DNA from: Acutalibacter sp.
GTDB lineage: Bacteria; Bacillota; Clostridia; Oscillospirales; Acutalibacteraceae
Assembly (NCBI GenBank): GCA_022511515.1
Contig: JAFLRP010000129.1
Span: forward strand, 1 to 64,000
Reading direction: 5' to 3'
DNA: 64,000 nucleotides
Made by a program: the position numbers and the translations under genes. The notes below the pieces were generated by a model, which made no database searches, was not told the origin of the DNA, and saw nothing but the letters and a program-made list of their open reading frames with translations. Below are positions 50,177 through 59,485 of this stretch, one piece after another (positions within the stretch are counted from its first letter, which is position 1; each line of letters opens with the position of its first letter).

Positions 50177-51829
50177 CTACACCGTCGGAGTCTCCGGGTC
50201 TACCCGGCAGACCAGCACATAGGGGGTGGGAGCGGCCAGCATTTCTCTGGCCAGTTCTTCCGCTTGGGCGTTGTTTTCCGCCAGCGCCGCCGGAATGCCG
50301 TAGGCTTTGCACAGCGCTACAAAGTCCGGGTTGCCGTCCATATGGGTGGCGATATGTCGTCCGCCGTACTTCATGTTTTGATATTCCCGCACCATGCCAA
50401 GCCGCCGGTTGTCCATGACGATTATCTTGAGCTGAGCATGACAGGCACAGATCACCGCCAGCTCGCTGAGACTCATTTGGAACGCGCCGTCGCCGCAGAT
50501 GGCCGCCACCTGCCGCCGGGGCTCCGCCAGTTTCGCCCCCAAAGCGGCGGGCAGGGCGTATCCCATGGTGCCCAAGCCCCCGCTGGTGAGAAACCGCCCG
50601 GAGCGCTGGGTGAAATGGATCGCCGCCCAAATTTGGCACTGTCCGGGGTCGGCGGCCAGAATGGCGTCCTCGTCCATGAGCTGGGACAGGGTGCGCAAGA
50701 AAGAGCGAGGCTCCACTGCGTCTTCCCTGTCCTCTCCCCGGGGGATATATTGCCGCTTGTATTCCAGTACCTGCTGCCGCCATTCCCGGCAGTCCCCGGG
50801 CTTCGCCCGCTCCGTCAAGTCACGGAGCACTTGCCGGATATCCCCCACAATGGGAATATCCACCCCCATATTTTTCCCGATTTCCGCCGGGTCCACATCG
50901 ATATGAACGATCTTCGCCTGCTCCGCGATTTGGTTTGGCAGCGCGATGGCACGGTCTCCCACCCGGGCGCCGCAAAGCAGGATCAGGTCCGCTTCCCCAA
51001 TGGCACGGTTGGCGTAGCTCCTGCCGAATTTGCCGATCATGCCAAGATAGACGACGCCTTCCTTCCCCGCTCCGATCTCCCAGCTATTCCCGGTGTTGGA
51101 CATGGCCCCCAGCCCCATCATGGTAGAGACCACGGGGATTCCCGTTTTTTCCGCAAAGGCATTCAATTCTTCTCTTGCTCCCGCCAGCAGCACACCGCCG
51201 CCGCAGCATAATATCGGGCGCTTGGCTTCACTGATGGCCTGCACCGCTTTTTTGATTTGCACGGGATGGCCGGACAGCGTGGGCTTGTAGCCGATGATGT
51301 CCGCCTTGTCCGGGTAATGGAAGCTTTCCATCCATTGCTCCTGCACGTCCTGAGGCACGTCAATGAGCACCGGGCCGGGCCGCCCGGTGGAAGCGATGTG
51401 AAAGGCTTCCCGAAACACTTGGGGAATGTCCTGTGCCGAAGTTACCAGATAGCTGTGTTTCGTAAAGGATTCGCAGGCGCCGGTAATGTCCGCTTCCTGA
51501 AACACGTCCCGCCCCAACTGCTCCAGATTCACCTGCCCGGTGATGGCCACCATGGGAACGGAATCCATGTAAGCGGTGGCAATGCCGGTGATGAGATTGG
51601 TCGCGCCCGGTCCCGAGGTGGCAATGCACACCCCCGGCTTTCCCGAAATTCTCGCGTAACCGCTGGCCATGTGGGCGGCATTCTGTTCGGAACGCACCAG
51701 CACATGGCGAATGGAGGAATCATACAACGCATCGTAAAAAGGGCAAATGGCGGCGCCGGGGTAGCCAAACGCGATCTCCACCCCTTCCGCTTCCAGGCAC
51801 TTTACCATAAGCTGCGCGCCACTGAACAT
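50177..51829 (-). CDS. ilvB: Acetolactate synthase large (catalytic) subunit
   Basis: A 550-residue ThDP enzyme. The catalytic Glu is in VRSEQNAAHMASGYAR; ATSGPGATNLITGIA and GQVNLEQLGRDVFQEADI are typical of anabolic acetohydroxyacid synthase; the ThDP-Mg motif is CGDGAFQMSLSELAVI...VMDN. It joins two pyruvates (or pyruvate and 2-ketobutyrate) in branched-chain amino acid synthesis. Upstream of ilvN in the same direction; no T-box or leader is seen ahead of it. Confidence 0.94.
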   Translation of the reverse strand: MFSGAQLMVKCLEAEGVEIAFGYPGAAICPFYDALYDSSIRHVLVRSEQNAAHMASGYARISGKPGVCIATSGPGATNLITGIATAYMDSVPMVAITGQVNLEQLGRDVFQEADITGACESFTKHSYLVTSAQDIPQVFREAFHIASTGRPGPVLIDVPQDVQEQWMESFHYPDKADIIGYKPTLSGHPVQIKKAVQAISEAKRPILCCGGGVLLAGAREELNAFAEKTGIPVVSTMMGLGAMSNTGNSWEIGAGKEGVVYLGMIGKFGRSYANRAIGEADLILLCGARVGDRAIALPNQIAEQAKIVHIDVDPAEIGKNMGVDIPIVGDIRQVLRDLTERAKPGDCREWRQQVLEYKRQYIPRGEDREDAVEPRSFLRTLSQLMDEDAILAADPGQCQIWAAIHFTQRSGRFLTSGGLGTMGYALPAALGAKLAEPRRQVAAICGDGAFQMSLSELAVICACHAQLKIIVMDNRRLGMVREYQNMKYGGRHIATHMDGNPDFVALCKAYGIPAALAENNAQAEELAREMLAAPTPYVLVCRVDPETPTV

Positions 51830-51869
51830 AACTGGCTCCTTTCATTTTCGGCTCTGCTGTTTCCCGGTC

Positions 51870-52550
51870 TTATTTTGTCTCGTCCAGGCCGAAATGCTCG
51901 GCCAAAATATGAAGCACCTCTTCCCGGGTGTCGTGTTCAAAATCGGACCGGGTATAGGTGAAAAACCCGGTGTGTTCCCAGTCGATCTCCATCGGGGGCC
52001 GATACGTCAGCCACGACTGGAAATTCTCCCGCGTGGCGGCGGGGTCCTTGCACTTCTCGATCTCCGCAAGCATGAATTGCTTGTCCTCGTCTTCGCGGTC
52101 AAAAAAATACTTCGAGCACGCGTCGGGCGGGTCGCAGCACAGGATTGCCACATGGCGCTCGTCTGAGATCTCCCGCAGCACGTCCGGCGGGATATTCGTG
52201 TCGACGATGATCTTCTTCCCGCTCGCCGCCATCTGGAGCAGCATCAAAATCTCAACTTCCACGCACTCGCGCTGCACTTCCTGTGTCCAGCGCCAATGCT
52301 CCTCGGCTGTCATATTGAGCCATTCTTCCCAGCCGCTCATGGTGTCAAAATAGCAAAGCCCCGGCTGCTCCCAGCGGGACAGGACCTCCCTTGGGAACGC
52401 GCCGTGATAATTCTCTCCGCAGTGGATCATATCGTACCGCTCCGAGAGGAGTCTCACCATAGTGGATTTCCCCGCGTAGCTGTGTCCGTTGATAAAATAG
52501 ACATTTCGCAAATAGTGTTTCACCAAATTAGCACTGATTTCCAGTTTCAT
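51870..52550 (-). CDS. P-loop nucleoside/nucleotide kinase-like protein
   Basis: A 226-residue protein with Walker A GHSYAGKST (~22-30), a MIHCGENYHG segment and IIVDTNIPPD in the position of a Walker B-type strand, followed by AILCCDPPDACSKYFFDRED. It has the size and order of small kinases or zeta-toxin-like phosphotransferases, but I do not recognise a named family. It lies 40 bases upstream of ilvB and 25 downstream of tsaD. Confidence 0.6.
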   Translation of the reverse strand: MKLEISANLVKHYLRNVYFINGHSYAGKSTMVRLLSERYDMIHCGENYHGAFPREVLSRWEQPGLCYFDTMSGWEEWLNMTAEEHWRWTQEVQRECVEVEILMLLQMAASGKKIIVDTNIPPDVLREISDERHVAILCCDPPDACSKYFFDREDEDKQFMLAEIEKCKDPAATRENFQSWLTYRPPMEIDWEHTGFFTYTRSDFEHDTREEVLHILAEHFGLDETK

Positions 52551-52575
52551 ATGTCCTCTCTTTTCTTCTGTCGCG

Positions 52576-53583
52576 TTACAGTTCGATCGACCGGGCGGCG
52601 CAGGCGTTTAAGTCCATACCCGCCGTATTTCCGGCCAAATATTCATAATAGCCCTGCGAGGCAATCATCGCGGCGTTGTCGCCGCAAAGGCTCAGTTCCG
52701 GCATGTACAATTTCCTGCCGGTCTTTTTGCAGAGGGATTGAAGCTCCCTGCGCAGCAGCCGGTTGGCGGAAACGCCCCCGGCGATCACCAGCTTGTCCGC
52801 GCCGGTCTCCTCGGCGGCTTTTTGGAAATTCTCCGTCAAGCAGCGCACCACCGCCCGGCGGTAGGAAGCGCACAGGTCGGGAATGTTCACTTCTTCCCCT
52901 TTTTGCTCCGCGTTGTGCAGCAGGTTGATGACAGCCGTTTTCAGCCCGGAAAAGCTGAAATCCAGCGGCGCGCCTTCCACTCTGGGATGGGGAAGCTGGT
53001 AAGCCTTATCGTTGCCGCCTTCGGCAATGCGGTCCAGCTCCACGCCGCCGGGATAGGGAATGCCCATGGTGCGGGCGGCTTTGTCGAAGGCTTCGCCGGC
53101 CGCATCGTCTCTGGTACGGCCCAGTACCCGGAGGTCGGTGTAGTCTTTCACCTCGATGATGTGAGAATGCCCGCCGGACACCACCAAACAGAGAAAGGGC
53201 GGGGTAAGTTCGGGGGAGGTCAGGTAATTGGCGGCGATATGTCCCCGCAAATGGTGGACGGGAATCAGCGGCAGCCCGGTGGACAGGGACAGCCCTTTGG
53301 CAAAATTCACGCCCACCAGCAGCGCCCCGATGAGTCCCGGCGCATAGGTGACAGCGATCCCGTCCAGATCGTCCCAGTTCTTTCCGCTCTGCTCCATGGC
53401 TTCCCGGACAACGCCCACAATGGCCTCACTGTGGCGGCGGGAAGCGATCTCCGGCACCACACCGCCGTATATGCGATGTTCTTCCACTTGCGAAGCGATA
53501 ACAGAGGATAAAATTTTCCTGCCGTCCTCCACCACCGCAGCAGCAGTTTCATCGCAAGAGGATTCAATTCCTAAAATTAGCAT
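52576..53583 (-). CDS. tsaD: tRNA N6-threonylcarbamoyladenosine transferase
   Basis: A 335-residue ASKHA-fold enzyme. LGIESSCDETAAAVV is the start signature, HLRGHIAANYL holds the metal His pair, VVSGGHSHIIEV, GGVSANRLLRREL and CGDNAAMIASQGYY are present. It transfers threonylcarbamoyl to A37 of ANN-decoding tRNAs. rimI lies just upstream; tsaB and tsaE, usual neighbours, are not in the window. Confidence 0.97.
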   Translation of the reverse strand: MLILGIESSCDETAAAVVEDGRKILSSVIASQVEEHRIYGGVVPEIASRRHSEAIVGVVREAMEQSGKNWDDLDGIAVTYAPGLIGALLVGVNFAKGLSLSTGLPLIPVHHLRGHIAANYLTSPELTPPFLCLVVSGGHSHIIEVKDYTDLRVLGRTRDDAAGEAFDKAARTMGIPYPGGVELDRIAEGGNDKAYQLPHPRVEGAPLDFSFSGLKTAVINLLHNAEQKGEEVNIPDLCASYRRAVVRCLTENFQKAAEETGADKLVIAGGVSANRLLRRELQSLCKKTGRKLYMPELSLCGDNAAMIASQGYYEYLAGNTAGMDLNACAARSIEL

Positions 53584-53608
53584 ATCGTTCTCTCCATATG
53601 GTTCTCTT

Positions 53609-54046
53609 TTATCTAAAAAATTTGGTCAAAATCAGCGCATCTTCTTGGGGATCGGTGTAAAAGTTTTTTCTCCGACCGACCTCTTGAAAGCCCATGCTTT
53701 GATATAAAGAAATAGCGCTTTCATTGGAAGCGCGGACCTCCAGCGAGAGGAATTCGCCGCCCCGCCGTCTTGCTTCCTCTTCCAAAGCGCAGAGCAGGGC
53801 TTTTGCCGCACCTTTCCGCCGATGCTGAGGGAACACGGCAAGGTTGTCGAGATAACACTCGCCCCCGGCGCAGTGCATTCCACTGTACCCTAAGATATCT
53901 CTCCCCTCTACTGCGGTGAAAAAAGCGGCAACGGGGTTTGTAAGTTCCTCCAGCAGGGCTTCCCTGCTCCACGGGCGGGAAAAGCAAATTTTTTCAAGCT
54001 CCGCCAGCTTCTCCGTGTGTTCCGTTGTCATGGGAAGAATTTCCAT
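53609..54046 (-). CDS. rimI: Ribosomal protein S18 N-acetyltransferase
   Basis: A 145-residue GNAT enzyme. ATG 54046 is preferred over GTG 54049. FSRPWSREALLEELTNP, LAVFPQHRRKGAAKALLCALE (acetyl-CoA loop) and LEVRASNESAISLYQSMGFQEVGRRKNFY (in parts) mark the RimI group. It acetylates the N-terminal Ala of S18. It lies 25 bases before tsaD, a common pairing. Confidence 0.92.
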   Translation of the reverse strand: MEILPMTTEHTEKLAELEKICFSRPWSREALLEELTNPVAAFFTAVEGRDILGYSGMHCAGGECYLDNLAVFPQHRRKGAAKALLCALEEEARRRGGEFLSLEVRASNESAISLYQSMGFQEVGRRKNFYTDPQEDALILTKFFR

Positions 54047-54064
54047 CACTTCGTTCTCTCCTGC

Positions 54065-54520
54065 TTAGGACTTATCTCGCTCAAAGGGAAGCATCTGTAG
54101 CACGTAGTCCTGAAAGAATATTTCCAATTCCTCTTGGAGCTTGTCCCGGCAGCGGCGATAGGCCTCCAGATCCTGCCCGTAGGGGTCTTCGATGCGGATG
54201 GGCGTATAGATCTTCTGAGCGGGCACGCCGGCCTGCTCCAAAATGTAGCCGTGGGTCTGGGACATGGTGAAAAACAGGTCCCAGACGGGAATCTCCTCCC
54301 CCGTCAGCCGCCTGGCCTCGTGATCCTTGATGGAAATGCCGATCTCCTCACAGGCGAGGACGGCATTTTCCGCGGCGGGATTGCCCTCCACGGCGGAAAG
54401 CCCGGCGCTTTGGCACAGCACTCTTTCCTCTAATCCCTTTTCCTGTATCATTCGGCGGAACATGCCCTCCGCCATGGGACTTCGGCATGTATTGCCGGTG
54501 CAGACAAATAATATCTTCAT
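54065..54520 (-). CDS. Low molecular weight protein phosphatase (Tyr/Arg)
   Basis: A 151-residue enzyme: P-loop VCTGNTCRSPMAEGMF (C-x5-R-S) and the general acid Asp in IEDPYGQDLEAY. In Bacillota one subgroup (YwlE) removes phosphate from arginine, another from tyrosine. The P-loop Thr of CTGNTC is the residue that favours phospho-Arg in YwlE, so a protein-arginine phosphatase is likely but not certain. It is 15-20 bases from rimI. Confidence 0.9.
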   Translation of the reverse strand: MKILFVCTGNTCRSPMAEGMFRRMIQEKGLEERVLCQSAGLSAVEGNPAAENAVLACEEIGISIKDHEARRLTGEEIPVWDLFFTMSQTHGYILEQAGVPAQKIYTPIRIEDPYGQDLEAYRRCRDKLQEELEIFFQDYVLQMLPFERDKS

Positions 54521-54596
54521 ATTTTTTCCTTATCTGTTCATATCGTAAGCGCAAAACGCACATTCCCATAAAATTCTGAGTAAAATCTGTCGAACT

Positions 54597-57164
54597 TTAC
54601 TCTTTCGCGTCGTACCAGGTCTTTCCAGCGTGGGCGTCGGCCACCATGGGCACGGACAGCTCCACCGCCTGCTCCATCTCCTCGGTGAGAAGGCCCTTGA
54701 CCTGCTCTGCTTCCTCCTCCGGGCATTCCACGATCAGCTCGTCGTGGACCTGCAAAATCAGCTTCGCCTTGAGGTTTTCCCGTTCCAGCCGATTGCAGAC
54801 ACGGATCATGGCGATTTTGATCACGTCCGCCGCCGCTCCCTGAATGGGCATATTTCTGGCCACCCGCTCCCCAAAAGCCCGCATGTTAAAATTGGTGCTT
54901 CTGAGCTCCGGCAGGTATCTTCTGCGGCCGAACACCGTCTCCACATAGCCGTTTGCCTTGGCGTCCTCGGCAACTTTCTGCATATAGGCGTCCACGCCGG
55001 AATAATTCCGCAGATATTCCTTGATATAGTCCCCCGCCTCCTTCACCGAAACACCGATGTCCTTGGAAAGGGAGAACGCGCCGATGCCGTAGACAATGCC
55101 GAAATTCACCGCTTTCGCCCGGCGGCGCATTTCCGGCGTCACCATATCCTGGGGCAGCCCGAACACTCTGGCGGCGGTGGAGGAGTGAATATCTCTGCCC
55201 TCCAAAAAGTCCTCCCGCATGGCGTTGTCGTTTGCCACATGGGCCAGCACCCGCAACTCAATCTGGGAGTAGTCCGCGTCCACCAGCACGCCGTTTTCCG
55301 CCGCAAAGAATTTCCGCAGTTCTCTGCCGATGGCGGTGCGCACCGGGATATTTTGCAAATTGGGCTCGGTGCTGGAAATCCGCCCGGTGCGGGTCTCGGT
55401 CTGATTGAAGTTGGAGTGGATGCGCCCGTCCGGGCCGATCACTTTCAGCAGCCCGTCGCAATAGGTGGATTTCAGCTTTGCCACCGTGCGGTATTTGAGA
55501 ACATCGTCCACCACCGGATGGTATCGCAATTCTTCCAGCACGTCGGCGTTGGTGGACCAGCCGCTTTTCGTCTTTTTGCCGTGGGGCAGCCCCATCTTCT
55601 CAAACAGCGCTTCGCCCAGCTGCTTGGGGGAGTTGATATTGAAGTCGTACCCTACCTGCTCCACAATGGATTCGCGGAGCGACCTGACCTGCCGCTCCAT
55701 TTCCTCACCGTAAGTCTCGATGCTGGCCCTGTCCACGTAGAAGCCCACATGCTCCATCTGTGCCAGCACGTAAGCCAGAGGAATTTCGATAGTTTCCAGC
55801 AGCTCCCGCTGGCGGTTTTCGTCGATGGCTCTCATCAGCGCCGCGCAGAGCTTTGGCATGACAGCGGCGCAGTTCAGCTCCGGCCGGTCAAAATCCGGCA
55901 GAGATACGCCGTATTCCGCCGCCAGACGCAGCACGTCGTAACCGGAGGCAGAGGGGTTCAGGAGATATCCCGCCAGCGCCGTGTCGAAGCTGACGCTTTC
56001 CATCTTGCAGCCCAGTTCCAGCGCCTTACGGTGCAAGAGCTTACTATCGTGAGTGAATTTCCGAATGTGCTTGTTCCCGAAAAACGCCTTTAGAAAAGCT
56101 TCATCGGGCGTGACCTGAATCAGCTTTCCCTCCATGGCAAAAATAAGGTTTTTTAACTGGCCGTCATTCCAATCACAGGCGAAATAGGCCTCTTCCTCAT
56201 CTTCCAGCCGGGGGAGCAGGAAAGCGCCGCCGGTCAGCTCCTCCACTTCCGGTTTTTCCGCTGTGTCGTTCTGCTCCGCCGCTTGTACCGCCCCTGCGTT
56301 CAGGCCGAATTTTTCCAGCAGGGAGAAAAGTTCCAGCTTCACCATGGCGGCCGCCGCCTTTTGAGGCTCGCCTGCCGTTTTCACATAGTGGGAAAGGTCT
56401 GTATCGATGGGGGCATTCTTACGGATGGTGCCCAGATCATAGCTCAAAAAGGCGTTTTCCTTAGATTTTTCCAGCTTGTCCTTCACGCCGGGCTTGATGT
56501 CCAGTTCATCCAAGTGGTCGTAGATATACTGCACGCTGCCGAATTTTTGGATCAGCTCCCCCGCGCCTTTCGGACCGATTCCAGCCACGCCGGGAATGCA
56601 GTCGGAGGAATCTCCCTGAATGGCTTTCAAATCAATCATCTGCTGGGGCGTGACCCCGTATTCTTCCTGAATTTTTTCCTCGTTGTACAGCGTCACCTGG
56701 GGCTGGCCGAATTTGGTGGTGGCCAGCCGCACCGTAGTGCTGCCGGAAACGAGCTGCAGGCTGTCCCGGTCGCCGGTGGCGATGAGGCAGGTGTCCCCCT
56801 GTCTCTCGCAAGTGTCCGCCAGCGTGCCCAAAATATCGTCCGCTTCCCAGCCCTCGCAGGAAACGATGCGGTAGCCCAAATCGGTCAGCAATTCCTGCAA
56901 GACGGGAAGCTGCTGGGCCAATTCCGGCGGCATTCCTTTTCGATTTGCTTTATATCCGGCGTACTGCTTGTGCCGGAAAGTGGGGGCGTGCCGGTCAAAG
57001 GCAATGGCCACGGCCTCCGGCTCTGTCTCGTCCAAGAGCCGTTTCAGCATGGTGAGAAAGCCGTAAATGCCGTTGGTAAAGTCTCCGTTTTTCGTGGACA
57101 ACAGCTTGATCCCGTAAAAGGCGCGGTTCAGAATACTGTTGCCGTCTAACACCAGAAGTTTCAC
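54597..57164 (-). CDS. polA: DNA polymerase I
   Basis: An 855-residue protein. Residues 1-~290 form the 5' nuclease (VLDGNSILNRAFYG, DETEPEAVAIAFDRHAPTFRH in parts, GDSSDCIPGV). The middle ~310-470 is the 3'-5' exonuclease fold but the D-x-E of the proofreading site is missing (ACDWNDGQ in that place), as in Bacillus Pol I. The polymerase domain is intact: FNQTETRTGRISSTEPNLQNIP (in parts), DYSQIELRVLAH, RRRAKAVNFGIVYG and VHDELIVEC. It fills repair and Okazaki gaps. Overlaps dusB by four bases. Confidence 0.97.
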   Translation of the reverse strand: MKLLVLDGNSILNRAFYGIKLLSTKNGDFTNGIYGFLTMLKRLLDETEPEAVAIAFDRHAPTFRHKQYAGYKANRKGMPPELAQQLPVLQELLTDLGYRIVSCEGWEADDILGTLADTCERQGDTCLIATGDRDSLQLVSGSTTVRLATTKFGQPQVTLYNEEKIQEEYGVTPQQMIDLKAIQGDSSDCIPGVAGIGPKGAGELIQKFGSVQYIYDHLDELDIKPGVKDKLEKSKENAFLSYDLGTIRKNAPIDTDLSHYVKTAGEPQKAAAAMVKLELFSLLEKFGLNAGAVQAAEQNDTAEKPEVEELTGGAFLLPRLEDEEEAYFACDWNDGQLKNLIFAMEGKLIQVTPDEAFLKAFFGNKHIRKFTHDSKLLHRKALELGCKMESVSFDTALAGYLLNPSASGYDVLRLAAEYGVSLPDFDRPELNCAAVMPKLCAALMRAIDENRQRELLETIEIPLAYVLAQMEHVGFYVDRASIETYGEEMERQVRSLRESIVEQVGYDFNINSPKQLGEALFEKMGLPHGKKTKSGWSTNADVLEELRYHPVVDDVLKYRTVAKLKSTYCDGLLKVIGPDGRIHSNFNQTETRTGRISSTEPNLQNIPVRTAIGRELRKFFAAENGVLVDADYSQIELRVLAHVANDNAMREDFLEGRDIHSSTAARVFGLPQDMVTPEMRRRAKAVNFGIVYGIGAFSLSKDIGVSVKEAGDYIKEYLRNYSGVDAYMQKVAEDAKANGYVETVFGRRRYLPELRSTNFNMRAFGERVARNMPIQGAAADVIKIAMIRVCNRLERENLKAKLILQVHDELIVECPEEEAEQVKGLLTEEMEQAVELSVPMVADAHAGKTWYDAKE

Positions 57165-58150
57165 GTTGCAGCGCTCCCTTCATCTTGATTCATTTGATAA
57201 ATCTCGCCCAATAAAGTGTCCAGCTCAGAGAGAGTGGTGAGCTGTCCCGCCCGGCGGCGGAATTCCGCCGCCCCTCGCATGCCGTGGATATACCAGCCCA
57301 CGTGCTTTCTGGCTTCCCGCATGCCCCGGGATTCTCCCTTCTCCTCGCACAGAAGTCCGATGTGTTTGCGTACCGTGACGATCCACTCGGCTAAACCCGG
57401 CGGGGGAAGAATAGAGCAGGACTCCGTCAGATAGGCGTTGATCTCCCGGAAAATCCAGGGATTTCCCAAGGCCCCTCTGCCCACCAGTACCATATCGCAG
57501 CCCGTCTGCTCCAGCATGAGGGCGCAGGACTGGGCGCCGGTCACGTCGCCGTTGCCGATGACGGGAATTTCCACCGCTTTTTTGACCTCACGGATGATAT
57601 TCCAGTCGGCTTTGCCCTGATAGAGCTGGTCTTTCGTCCGCCCGTGAACGGCGATGGCGTCCGCTCCCGCCGCTTCACAGCGCTTGGCCACCTCTACGGC
57701 GTTGATATTGTTTTTGTCCCAGCCCGCCCGGATCTTCACGGTGACGGGCACGTTCACCCGCTTTTTTACTGCCGCCACGATCTCACCGCATTTTTTGGGG
57801 TCTTTCATCAATGCGCTGCCCGCCCCGCCGCCTACGATTTTCGGCACGGGGCAGCCCATGTTTAAGTCGAAGCCGTCCGGCTGAAAGGGCAGCAGTTTTT
57901 CCGCCGCCAGAGCCAAAGTATCCGCCTCATCGCCGAAGAGCTGCAAAAAGACGGGCCGGGGGTCGCGGCTCAAATCCGCCAGAGCGGCAGTCCGCTTATC
58001 TCCGTATTCCACAGCCTTCGAGCTGATCATTTCCGTGACGGCATAGGCCGCGCCCATCTCCCGGCAGATTTTTCGGTAGGCGGCGTCGGTCACGCCGGCC
58101 ATAGGGGCAAGGGCGGCTTTTCCCTGTATCTCAATCGTTCCGATTTTCAA
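57161..58150 (-). CDS. dusB: tRNA-dihydrouridine synthase
   Basis: A 329-residue FMN enzyme: LAPMAGVTDAAYRKICRE, the catalytic Cys in DLNMGCPVPKIVGGGAGSALM (in parts), KIRAGWD, AVHGRTKDQLYQGKADW and VIGNGDVTG. It reduces uridine in tRNA D-loops. It overlaps polA as ATGA and so is upstream in the same transcript. Confidence 0.94.
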   Translation of the reverse strand: MKIGTIEIQGKAALAPMAGVTDAAYRKICREMGAAYAVTEMISSKAVEYGDKRTAALADLSRDPRPVFLQLFGDEADTLALAAEKLLPFQPDGFDLNMGCPVPKIVGGGAGSALMKDPKKCGEIVAAVKKRVNVPVTVKIRAGWDKNNINAVEVAKRCEAAGADAIAVHGRTKDQLYQGKADWNIIREVKKAVEIPVIGNGDVTGAQSCALMLEQTGCDMVLVGRGALGNPWIFREINAYLTESCSILPPPGLAEWIVTVRKHIGLLCEEKGESRGMREARKHVGWYIHGMRGAAEFRRRAGQLTTLSELDTLLGEIYQMNQDEGSAAT

Positions 58151-58171
58151 TGTGTTCTTCCTCTTCTACTT

Positions 58172-58819
58172 TTACTTTAAAACTTTGGAAAATACCATTT
58201 GAGAGCTCTCGGAAAACTTCAAGCCCGCTTCCCGGGTGTAGTCCTGCTCCTCTAAGGTCAACCCGTAAGAGGGCAGGAATTCCTTCATGAAGTAATCCGC
58301 TTCCGGCAGGTGCAGGTCGGCGATGGACTGGGTGATAGTTTGCTCCGCCTTGCGGAAATCATGATTGCCGCTGCGCCGCTCCTCCACGCACTTGATGACA
58401 GCGGAAATTTTGTCTGCCGCCTTGACCAGAGTTTTCAGTTCTTCGTCCTGTTCGCCGCCCATGGTCATCAGCGCCCGATAGGACGGCCGCAATTCCTCCG
58501 GCAGCATGGAGACAAGGTGCTCCACCGCCATTTCTTCCACCTCGGCATAGGCGTTCCGGATTTCCTCAGAATGGTACTTGACCGGGGTGGGCATGTCCCC
58601 GGTGATGATTTCCGAGGTGTCGTGGAACATGGCGAGGCTGGCGGCACGCTCCGCGTCGTAGTGTTTCCCGAATTTCTCGTTGCCGACGGTGGCCAGCGCG
58701 TGAGCGATCAGCGCCGTTTCCAGACTGTGCTCACAAATATTTTCGCTGCGGGTATTCCGCATCAGCCCCCAGCGGTTGATATATTTCATACGGGACAGCA
58801 TGGCAAAAAACGGATACAT
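58172..58819 (-). CDS. HD-domain 5'-deoxynucleotidase (YfbR-like)
   Basis: A 215-residue protein from ATG 58819 (MYPFFAMLSRMKYI), 7 bases after GGGAGG. The HD metal site is seen in ENICEHSLETALIAHAL and AMFHDTSEIITGDMPTPVKYH, the YfbR signature, with AADKISAVIKC later. It dephosphorylates deoxynucleoside monophosphates. Just upstream of dusB by 21 bases. A perfect 14-bp palindrome TATAGTATACTATA lies at 58866-58879 in its promoter region. Confidence 0.9.
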   Translation of the reverse strand: MYPFFAMLSRMKYINRWGLMRNTRSENICEHSLETALIAHALATVGNEKFGKHYDAERAASLAMFHDTSEIITGDMPTPVKYHSEEIRNAYAEVEEMAVEHLVSMLPEELRPSYRALMTMGGEQDEELKTLVKAADKISAVIKCVEERRSGNHDFRKAEQTITQSIADLHLPEADYFMKEFLPSYGLTLEEQDYTREAGLKFSESSQMVFSKVLK

Positions 58820-58932
58820 GGGGAAACCTCCCATCGGTAATTCATTCGTTTATAAAATTCGTCCTTATAGTATACTATATCTCCGGGAAAACGGCAAGCC
58901 GGCAGATATTGTGATTCCGATTACTCTATCCA

Positions 58933-59409
58933 TTATAACTCAAACAGGAATTGCTCATAATCCTTTACAAAGTACCGGATATTCGTTCTTCCCTTTTGCA
59001 GAACAGTATGCCCCTCTGCTTCTAACTTTTCCTTTTGCGCTTCCACGCCGCCGGGATATTTGGGATTCAGCTCGCCGTTGGCTTTCAGCGTTCTCCACCA
59101 GGGCGTTTCGTCCTCCTTACGCTGGTGGCTGGCCCACGCCGCGATGGATACAAAAATCCCTGCCGTGATGGGCTCTGTAAAATCTGCGCCGCTCAACTTC
59201 GCAAAGTATTCCCGCAGCTTTCCCACGGTGATGATTTTCCCGTAAGGAACCTGCTTCATTGCCCTGTCGTAGTCCATAGGCGGGGCAAAATACATTCTGT
59301 TTCCGCCGTACTTCTCAATGCTCTTTTTATCCGTGATGATCTGAAACTTCGGCATGTCCCTGCTGTCTTGCAGCATGGCGTTAAAATCCTTCTTTTCTTC
59401 GTGTGCCAT
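58933..59409 (-). CDS. Alkyltransferase-like DNA repair protein (ATL, MGMT fold)
   Basis: A 158-residue protein from ATG 59409 (MAHEEKKDFNAML), behind GGAGG. After an N-terminal extension, residues ~65-158 match the DNA-binding half of O6-methylguanine transferases: QVPYGKIITVGKLREYFAKL (helix-turn-helix region) and TPWWRTLKANGEL. The active-site PCHR is replaced by PWWR, as in ATL proteins, which bind alkylated guanine but cannot transfer the group and instead flag it for nucleotide-excision repair. The extension is unlike classical short ATLs. Confidence 0.78.
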   Translation of the reverse strand: MAHEEKKDFNAMLQDSRDMPKFQIITDKKSIEKYGGNRMYFAPPMDYDRAMKQVPYGKIITVGKLREYFAKLSGADFTEPITAGIFVSIAAWASHQRKEDETPWWRTLKANGELNPKYPGGVEAQKEKLEAEGHTVLQKGRTNIRYFVKDYEQFLFEL

Positions 59410-59485
59410 TGTGACGCACCTCCTTGCTGAAAGCATACCCCTTGCCATTCCACCGTGCAATGAGACAGTTTCAAAAAATCAAAAT

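Noticed and set aside
58866-58879. Palindrome TATAGTATACTATA before the YfbR-like gene
   Set aside because: Perfect but made up of overlapping -10-like motifs; no half-site shared with another gene apart from a partial GTATAC in the 60.1 kb promoter. Noted, not claimed as an operator.
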